64,000 bases of DNA, from assembly GCA_028551475.1 (NCBI GenBank), contig CM052354.1:3269391-3333390 (forward strand), read 5' to 3'. Under the pieces are notes generated by a model that saw only the letters and a list, made by a program, of their open reading frames with translations, made no database searches and had not been told where the DNA came from. Shown in pieces: positions 57,340-64,000 of the stretch. The translations under genes and the position numbers were made by a program. This DNA comes from Casuarina equisetifolia. Its lineage: Eukaryota; Streptophyta; Magnoliopsida; Fagales; Casuarinaceae. Position 1 is the stretch's first letter, and every line of letters begins with the position of its first letter.

Positions 57340-57648
57340 ATGTGGGCTGCACAGAATCCAAACTTGGAAAGCCCAGGTAATTCTGAATCAGTTCTTGTAA
57401 TAAGGCAATCAATCTTGTGGCCTATTACGCCCTTTCTGATTGGGCACTATGCCTGTTCGATTTTCAGGCAAATCAAGGAATCAAATAGTTTGGTATTCAA
57501 TGCCATGATCAGAGGGCGAGGGCATATGAAGGACACGGGGTTTGAGGAACCTCTATTTCTCTGCTTTGAGATGACAAAGAGGGAAATTGAATGTGCCAAT
57601 TTCACTTACCCAGCTCTACTTCTCTACTATGTCATGAGCATTGCTTGA
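57340..57648 (+). pseudogene. Pentatricopeptide repeat (PPR) protein fragment
   Basis: PPR proteins bind organellar RNA. The reading YACSIFRQIKESNSLVFNAM followed by IRG, then LFLCFEM and CANFTYPALL, follows the family pattern (A.xIFxQI..PNxFxFNxMIRG...EEALxLYxxM...G..PDNFTYPxLLKAC). It covers about one and a half repeats near the N-terminal part of a typical PPR protein. The frame ends by a TGA at 57646, and the preceding sequence (ALSDW reading near 57432) is in another frame. It is a short decayed copy, not a gene. Confidence 0.75.
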
Positions 57649-57724
57649 CTGCTATGGTTGTTTGACAATGTCTATTTTGACCACAATGGTTATTTAAAGG
57701 ATAGCTTCAGTTGTTTATCGTAGT

Positions 57725-58330
57725 AGACTTTGTAAACATTGGGAGTCGGGTCGTATGCATCAAAATTCTATTATTCATTCGCTGAAAATGATGGATTTGA
57801 ACATCTGAACATTTTGAATATGATATAATTTGAGAGCACATAGTTGAGAACAGGTAAAAAATTTCATGGAAAATGAAGACTTGCTTCAATCATTATTACA
57901 AAATATGCCTACGGTTCATGCAAAATACACTCGCAGATACCATTTCTAGTAAGAAGGAAGTTCATGGCTCCTTGTGGGAGCAAGACCCTCTCTCTCGCAA
58001 GCACCGTCTCTTCAGTATGTAGAGTTAATTTCAGGAAAATTTACAACCTTCCATGTCTGGATGTATGGTCACGATTAACTTACCAACATGTTTAAAAAAT
58101 TTCCAACACCTTAAGCTTACAAAGTCCATATATAAGGCCACCTACATTAAGTGGGCTGACGAAGAAAATCAGTCTTGCATGATATTGGAATTGGACCAAC
58201 TGATCTAATTGTGTCCGCTGTTTGATAAAACTACCGAAGCCCATATCAGCACACTTGAAAGTGGCTGAGAGCCCTTATGGCATGTTCTTACGCTATTTAT
58301 TATGCCTTTGCCATCTTCGTCCTCCTGTTG
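57725..58330. repeat. Dispersed repeat family D, module M1 (copy at 58 kb)
   Basis: 57.8-58.32 kb matches 13.58-13.92 kb, and 58019-58195 matches 63828-64000 closely (GTAGAGTTAATTTCAGGAAA, CATGTCTGGATGTATGGTCA, TTTCCAACACCTTAAGC, GAAGAAAATCAGTCTTGCAT). Confidence 0.65.
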
Positions 58331-58968
58331 TTTCCGACAAAGCCGAAGTAATTCCGTGCAAAAGGGACCCAACATCTCTCCCTGGGACAAGAGGAGGTGG
58401 CTCCTGCTGCTACTGTTATATCTGTGAAAGCCAAGTATCGCAAACGAAGAAGATAAGACCCTCCCATCCATTATTACTGACAACTTTCGTACCTCTTTGC
58501 TTTGCCATGCTTTTATTGTACAGTGGGCTTTGGATTCCTCTTGAAACATTGAATTCGCTGTAAAAGCTGCTTGACGTGTGACCCAAAGACGTCAGAGGCA
58601 CGAAATTGACAAGTCTCAAGACAAATATAGCTGATAAGAACAGGCCATTGACTAATCAAGCAGTACCATCAACATCCACCAACGTAAATTATTGCAAGTA
58701 ATTTATGGCTCCTTGTTCATACGGTGGAAGTTGCAGACCCGGGGCCTTCACCATTATGAACACAGTGTAATTACGCATGCTGAAATGACCCTTAGAAAAT
58801 TTAGTTACAATTTTGGCTGATAATTTTACCGGAGAGCGAATCCCTTACTGCTCTTAAAAAGCTAAAGAAGGTAATAACAGACAAACTTAAAGCTAAGGGA
58901 CGAAGATAAAGACTCTTGAACATCATTGAGTTGGACGTGCTAAAAAATTAGAGAATGAAGATTAAAAG
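58331..58968. repeat. Family D, block M5 (CCATGC...TTTATTG copy 1)
   Basis: Contains GGGACCCAACATCTCTCC, AAAGCCAAGTATCGCAAACG, ACTGACAACTTTCGTACC, GCCATGCTTTTATTGTACAG and TGGATTCCTCTTGAAACATT, all echoed at 60.31-60.50 kb and 63.26-63.55 kb. Overlapping 113-114-codon frames on both strands (58205-58563) fall entirely in this repeat and are not supported as genes. Confidence 0.5.
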
Positions 58969-59440
58969 TGGAGACTTTTCTATCTCGGAAAAGACTGTCT
59001 AATGTTCTATATTGTTTAGTGAAAAGTAATAAGTAAATGGGTGTTCAATTTTTGTCTAAAGTTAAAAAAACTGTTATTTTGAATATTATTTTTTATATTT
59101 TTTTCCCATCATTTGGGTTTGATGTTTAAAATGATCAATAAATAATATCCTAAGCTAAATTTGTAGCATTTTGCATTATGGATTATCTTTTTAAAATTTA
59201 TGTATCGTTATATGTATCAATTATTTAACAAATATAAGAGAGTTAGAAGTACAAAAAATCTGAAAATATATAGTGGAAAGCATTGTGTCTTTTATTTGCC
59301 ATACAATAAAAGCATTATACATTAAGCTCAGCTTTGAATTCAAACCAGAGGATAGCTTAAATGTTTCTATTTGGACCTAAAAAAAAGAGTGATCTTTCGT
59401 ACCTAAATTTTTTGTGTAGTTAATTTTCTCTCCTAATAAG
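58969..59440. repeat. Dispersed repeat family D, module M2 (copy at 59 kb)
   Basis: AAGTAATAAGTAAATGGGTG, TTTGATGTTTAAAATGATC, AATTTGTAGCATTTTGC, ACAAATATAAGAGAGTTAG and AAAAAATCTGAAAAT match 15 and 36 kb. The continuation GAGGATAGCTTAAATG then TCTATTTGGA matches 15.43 kb, so M2 and M3 are contiguous in the ancestral unit. Confidence 0.65.
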
Positions 59441-60082
59441 AATCTGGGGTGGTGGTGGTTCTGTACCACTGCTCGTTTCCCCGTCTCTCAGCCAGCTTCG
59501 TTCTACGAACAAATTAAAGGAGATAGAGAGTCGACGATGTCAGAAGTACGAAAATTATACAGGCTTCAAGACAAATATAGCTGGCAACGGCCATTCAATG
59601 ATAGAGGCTAAAACACTGTGCTTTCAGTGGTGAGATCCCGAGAAGATTCACGCACCAAGAAAGTATGGAAAACTTACGCAATGGTTTGAAGTACCAAACA
59701 CTGATAACTTTGGATTCCGCTGGAGCTCTTGAACCACGACAATTGGAAAGGTTTGATAAACGTAATAAACCCCCCTAAAAAAAAAAAAACGATTGCTTTG
59801 GGGACCATACGATTTAGCATAGCTTAGTCATAGTATTTAACTTCAAAAACATTTTTCAGTCCGCCCGTAGTAGTTCTTGCCCTATGAATTATATGCAGAA
59901 ATAACAACAGGGTTTTATTCATCTCTTATTTTTCAGACAGGTGATTCAAATAGTCCAGTAAAAAATAACTTATTTTTGGTAGTGCAGCATACAACGGATA
60001 TAGTGTGTAATCATCATCCAACACTGCTTTCCAAGACCAATACTAACAACACATTAAAATATTCTCTCATAGGTAGAAAGGG
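59441..60082. other. Repeat-mosaic spacer
   Basis: GGTGGTGGTTCTGTACCACT then GCTCGTTTC (59.45 kb) echoes 63.51 kb, and CTTCAAGACAAATATAGCTG (59.57 kb) echoes 58.61 kb. Nothing coding is recognised. Confidence 0.4.
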
Positions 60083-60300
60083 ACAATGAAAATTGAGACC
60101 ATCACAGAGATTTCAGCACAGAAAGAGACCCGATAGACCTATAGAATTATCCATACTTGTTGAAGGATGGGGTCTTGTATCATTTTTCTTGTTAGCTTTC
60201 ATGCCTTTTAGAATAAGCCAACGCACCAAACAGTAGATGGAGGTTCAAGTATCTTGACGTTCTCTTGGTTGTCTCTAACCAAGCAAAAGTACCTCTTTAA
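60083..60300. repeat. Family D, module M6, copy 1
   Basis: ACAATGAAAATTGAGACC through CACCAAACAGTAGATGGAGG to AAGCAAAAGTACCTC matches 62565-62790 closely and collinearly, with small insertions and deletions. Confidence 0.8.
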
Positions 60301-61039
60301 AGTCATAAATCCACAGGGCTGGGACCCAAGATCATGTTCTAGCTGCAGGTCTTGCCGGAGGCCTTTCTGTCATCTCAGTCAGTCCCTACCCAACATAACT
60401 GACAACTTCGTGGCTCTTCACTTATTGTGCTTTCATTGTACATTGGCCCCTAGGTTCCTCTTGGAACTATGAATTTGGTGTAAAAAACAGTCTGATGCGA
60501 GAAGCAAATAAGTTAAGAAGTACGAAAATGATAAAGTGTGGAGACTTAATAATTGCGGGGAAGAACCGAGTTGGAGCATCTATGTCAATGTGAATTATTG
60601 CAAATAGCACCAAGTGGACCAACCGTGAATTAGGACAATGAAAATTAGCCTCTTTTCATGCTTATACATCACGTCCAAAGAAAATAATGGAATACTCGGT
60701 CCCTCAAACACAATCATTTTTTTTTTAAGTTTTTCATTCCTTAAGACTTATTGGTGAACTAAATAGACAATGAAGAACATTCAAACTTTGAAACACAAGT
60801 AACCAGTCAAAAAATTGGTAGTAAAGTGTTACACATTAAAATTTTCTTCTTCAATAAAGTATTTAGTAAGTTTTCAAATCAGTATTTACGTCAAGTTCTA
60901 AAATTTCACTGAATTGTGCAAAAGGGAATTTACAATGGATCTTACTGAACCAATTGTAGAGTCAAAGTAACTCAGAAGTGAATATAAAATAACATTTATA
61001 AGACTTAAAACGGTGTTTTTTCCCCTTTTTTTTTTTTAA
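60301..61039. repeat. Family D, blocks M5 and M3 (copy 2)
   Basis: CACAGGGCTGGGACCCAAGA matches 62.22 kb. AACTGACAACTTCGTGGC and TTCCTCTTGGAACTATGAAT match 58.47-58.55 kb. GGTGAACTAAATAGACAATG and GTTACACATTAAAATTTTC (60.75-60.86 kb) match 15.58-15.67 and 61.87-61.96 kb. Confidence 0.5.
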
Positions 61040-61185
61040 CTGATTCGAAATCAAATTGTAGTAATTTTTTTTTGTCTTTGTTAAACACCAATTTAACATA
61101 TTCAATTGAATTTTTTTTTCTGTAGTTAATTTTCTCCCCTAATCAAAATCTAACGTCCAACACATTCTGGGGTTATAGAACTGAT
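61040..61185. repeat. Family D, module M4 (copy at 61 kb)
   Basis: Best match to 34925-35065 and a second to 62090-62235: GAAATCAAATTGTAGTAA, TTTAACATATTCAATTGAA, TCTGTAGTTAATTTTCTC, CACATTCTGGGGTTATAGAA. Confidence 0.7.
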
Positions 61186-61794
61186 CAAGCTTTTGTTAAG
61201 AAAATTTTTGTTCCAATGAGGTTTATACGCCGAAGCACCTAAAGATATTACCATGGTGCTCGCCCTTGTCGTCCATATCCTTTTGTCTGTAAGTATCAAT
61301 AAAGCTAAGGGAAAGCAAACAAAGACGCAACACCCATGGCAAGAGATGGCAGAGCTCCTGCGAAGGACGGAGTACGTAAAGGGGCCCGATGAAAAGCAAA
61401 TACCTTGCACCTGGCTCAGCGTTCGAGGCCGGGAGATTAATCGAGCTGGCTCTGCATGGTCTCGTGTTTGAAGAAAAGCTCTGGACCCAAAGCAACTTGC
61501 AATGTTTCGGGAGGGTGGGTGAATAAATGGAGAATCGTACGAAAAAGTTATAAGAAAAAAATAAAAAGTTGATGTGCCACTGACCCCACGGTGGATACAA
61601 GTCGCTCAGGGTTCTTCCGATCACGCACGCAAATTAACGGGCAGTAATATTACGGAATTGGATCTTGATAGAAAAAGATTAACTTATTAGGTTGAATAGT
61701 CAAATTTTTAGATAATATCCTTTTCTTACGGTGTTTTATCTTGAATTATAATATTTTTAATCATCTAAATTTACATTGTACACGGTCACATCCA
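61186..61794. other. Spacer within the repeat mosaic
   Basis: A 133-codon minus-strand frame (61223-61624) and overlapping frames are present but show no domain and sit among repeats. Not supported as genes. AT-rich after 61660. Confidence 0.35.
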
Positions 61795-62235
61795 CATGCA
61801 TACCACCAAAGAAGAACACAAAATGTCCCTCAATCATCAGTGTAATTTTTAGCTTTTGATCTTTTAAAACTTACTTTGCCATAAATGGAGAATGAAATCC
61901 ATTTAAACAACTAATGGCGGAAAATAATTGGCACTAAGTTAGACATTAAAGCCTTCTCTTCATCAATGAATCATTGATCAAGTTTTCAAATTCATCACAT
62001 ATGTTAACTTTTTAAATTCCTTGTAATTGAGTAAAAAAGAATTGTTTAAAACATAAAAATATACTTAAAAGTGCTTTTTCCTTTTTTTTAATTGATTCAA
62101 AATCAAATTGCAGTAGTTTTTGCCTTTATCAAGCATCCGTTTAACATATTCTTATTGAGAATTATTTTTTCGTTGCTCATTTTCTCTCATAAGCAAAATC
62201 CAAGGTCGAATCCTAAAGCAGCAGGGCTGGGACCC
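61795..62235. repeat. Family D, modules M3-M4 (copy at 62 kb)
   Basis: GTAATTTTTAGCTTTTGATC, TTTTAAAACTTACTTTG, GAATGAAATCCATTTAAAC and TAGACATTAAAG match the satellite's left flank at 15.54-15.66 kb. M4 follows at 62090, showing what the sequence beyond M3 looks like when no satellite is present. Confidence 0.65.
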
Positions 62236-62564
62236 AAAATCTCTTTCTGATCAGAGATCAGAATGTGAATTATTGCGGGTGACAGCAATTGTGGACACAT
62301 GTTTTGTTCACATGTGAAAGTTGACTGACCCGTTGACTACACCATTATGAAATGCTAAATTACCTCGTTGGATGAAATGAAATGTTGCTTGATGTTGTCC
62401 AAATGGCAGGGATGAAAAAGAAAAAGAAAATCTTTGATTAATCTTTTTCTATTAGTTATTAGCTTCCAAGCACGAAGCTGTCTCCCCTCTCCATTCTCCA
62501 ACTAGCATGAGAGATGCATGACCGTGGTGGTACTGGCTTTTTAAAATGTCATGATTAGTAAGGC
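62236..62564. other. Repeat-mosaic spacer including module M7
   Basis: CAACTAGCATGAGAGATGC and CGTGGTGGTACTGGC (62500-62545) match 56.91 kb. Otherwise nothing recognised. Confidence 0.4.
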
Positions 62565-62790
62565 ACAATGAAAATTGAGATCATCACAGAGATTTCAGCA
62601 CATAGAATTATCATTACTTGTTGAAAGATGGGGTCTTGTGTATCATTTTTTCTTGAAGGCAGCTTAGCCTTCATGCCTTTCAGAATAAGCCAACGCACCA
62701 AACAGTAGATGAAGGCTCCAGTATCTTGACATTCTCCTTTGCCATCATGTGCTCTTGGTTGTCTCCGACTAAGCAAAAGTACCTCGAGAT
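62565..62790. repeat. Family D, module M6, copy 2
   Basis: Collinear with 60083-60300, including CATCACAGAGATTTCAGCAC, GGGGTCTTGT and AATAAGCCAACGCACCAAAC. Confidence 0.8.
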
Positions 62791-63159
62791 ATGAATAAAA
62801 CATTGTTTCTCTTTCAGCATATTATTCGTAGGTCAAGAACTACTACAGACAGACTGAAAATATTTTTGTAGTTCAATACTATGACGGAGCTACACTAAAT
62901 CGCAGCCTTTTGGTTTCTCTTTCAGTAAGGAAAGAACTCTCAATCCATGATTTTTTTTTTAATTTATTGTTAAGATATGTATAATAAATTTTATGTTGCT
63001 AATTAAGATATTAAAAATCTTGTTTAGAAGATGATCAATTTATCATTCTTAAATTAAAATTAAAATTAAAATTAAAATTGGAATTAAATATTAAATTTAT
63101 TGTTAATAATAATAAACCCATAAACATGAAATTAGAAAAAGACTGATTTTCCACGTTGA
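62791..63159. other. AT-rich spacer
   Basis: Contains a short (AAATTA)n run near 63051-63075. No gene recognised. Confidence 0.4.
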
Positions 63160-63570
63160 TTCTCTGTACATCTGGTCAGTGTCCTCGCCCTGGCCGTCGC
63201 CGTCGCCGTCGCCTACTGCTCTCTCTGCCATGTTCAGTGAAAGCCAAAGCAAAGCAAATAGGCCGAAGGGACCGAGACTGAACGCCCGTCGGGACTGGCA
63301 ACGCTGTCGTGCCCGTCATGCTTTCATCGTACTGAGTGGTTTGGACTTCTTTCGGTGCATTAACTTTGGTATAAAAGCAGGCTGATCTGTTAACCACAGA
63401 AGCCAGAATTCGGCAAGAAAATTTCCTTAAAGATATTATTATCATGCTACTTGCCTTTGTCATCCACGTCCCTGGTGTCTGAAAAACATAAATCCAACAT
63501 CTCTTAAGGACAAGTGGCGGTGGCTCTGTATGTCTGCTCGTTTCGTTTCATGATATCAATAAAGCCAAAG
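63160..63570. repeat. Family D, block M5 (copy 3)
   Basis: GGGACTGGCAACGCTGTCGT, CATGCTTTCATCGTACTGAG, ATTAACTTTGGTATAAAAGC and ATCCAACATCTCTTAAGGAC echo 58.37-58.58 and 60.39-60.50 kb. A (GTCGCC)n-like patch at about 63192-63212 gives arginine-rich minus-strand readings. The overlapping frames (63176-63463, both strands) look like chance. Confidence 0.5.
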
Positions 63571-63714
63571 TAAAGCAAATAAAAAAACAAAAGAGAAGAA
63601 GCAAATAAAACCAAAGGAGAGATGGGGACTCAGCACCCATCGTAACTGGCAACGGTGTAGTGGCGATTGAATGGAGAAGAAAATAGATGCAATACAGCCA
63701 CTAAGATACGAATT

Positions 63715-64000
63715 TTAAAAAAAAATATCTTTCATGTTTAATAAAGCTGAAATTTAAAAGGATATATGTGATATCTAAACATCAATTTGTAACATTTGCT
63801 ATTATGCATAATTTTTCTTAAATGTATGTAGAGTTGATTTCAGGAAAAAGTACAACCTTTCATGTCTGGATGTATGATCATGATTAACTCACCGACATGT
63901 TCAAAAAGTTTCCAACACCTTAAGCCTGCAAAGTCCCTACATTGAGCGGGCTTAACGAAGAAAATCAGTCTTGCATATATTGGAAGTTCTCGTCGGCCCT
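63715..64000. repeat. Family D, partial M2 followed by M1, cut by the window end
   Basis: TTTAATAAAGCTGAAATTTA and TCAATTTGTAACATTTGC match 36.8 kb, and 63828-64000 matches 58019-58195. The repeat runs off the window edge. Confidence 0.65.

Noticed and set aside
58205-58563. Overlapping 113-114-codon frames on both strands
   Set aside because: Located in a family D repeat block and not conserved as frames in the other copies.
61223-61624. 133-codon minus-strand open frame as a gene
   Set aside because: No domain, several overlapping frames are open, and it lies within a repeat mosaic.
63176-63463. Arginine-rich minus-strand frame
   Set aside because: It arises from a (GTCGCC)n-like patch in a repeated block, with no family match.

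Overview
The window looks like nuclear DNA of a flowering plant, probably a woody dicot. It is AT-rich and gene-poor. It carries plant-only families (ankyrin/PGG membrane protein, coiled-coil NBS-LRR, tau-class glutathione S-transferase, phloem protein 2, pentatricopeptide repeat), spliced genes with GT-AG introns, and Ty1/copia and Ty3/gypsy retrotransposon fossils. Species cannot be fixed from sequence alone, and no family was checked against a database.

Layout. 0.4-3.4 kb: a complete four-exon ankyrin-repeat PGG membrane protein gene (ACD6/ITN1-like). 3.8-4.7 kb: a decayed LRR tail of an NBS-LRR gene, a relative of the larger gene at 40-43 kb including its 3' flank. 5.4-6.45 kb: a copia gag fossil. 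7.6-9.3 kb: decayed gene-like modules belonging to a family with other copies at 12.4, 33.7, 43.8, 44.7-46.3 and 52.9 kb. 12.7-13.2 kb: a tau glutathione S-transferase pseudogene. 13.6-15.66 kb: a diverged dispersed repeat leading directly into about 24 tandem copies of a 247-bp satellite (15.66-21.69 kb). 22-26 kb: no recognisable gene. 26.0-33.4 kb: a badly broken gypsy chromovirus whose 3' end has expanded into three tandem LTR-plus-tail units. 34.9-36.9 kb: more copies of the dispersed repeat. 38.3-39.0 kb: phloem protein 2-like gene or pseudogene. 40.0-43.4 kb: a nearly complete CC-NBS-LRR gene split by two small frameshifts. 44.7-46.3 kb: tandemly duplicated exon-intron-like modules. 47.0-52.9 kb: a full-length but broken copia element on the minus strand with 330-bp LTRs and a perfect 5-bp target duplication. 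56.9-64.0 kb: a mosaic of diverged repeat copies around a PPR fragment.

Only the ankyrin/PGG gene looks fully intact. The NBS-LRR gene is the other major host locus and may be functional if its frameshifts are assembly errors. There is no sign that genes here work as one pathway. The region reads as a small resistance/stress-gene neighbourhood worn down by duplication, transposon insertion and tandem-repeat growth. The structures most worth a second look are the satellite array seeded inside a dispersed repeat, the tandem LTR array, and the duplicated intron-bearing modules at 44.7-46.3 kb.
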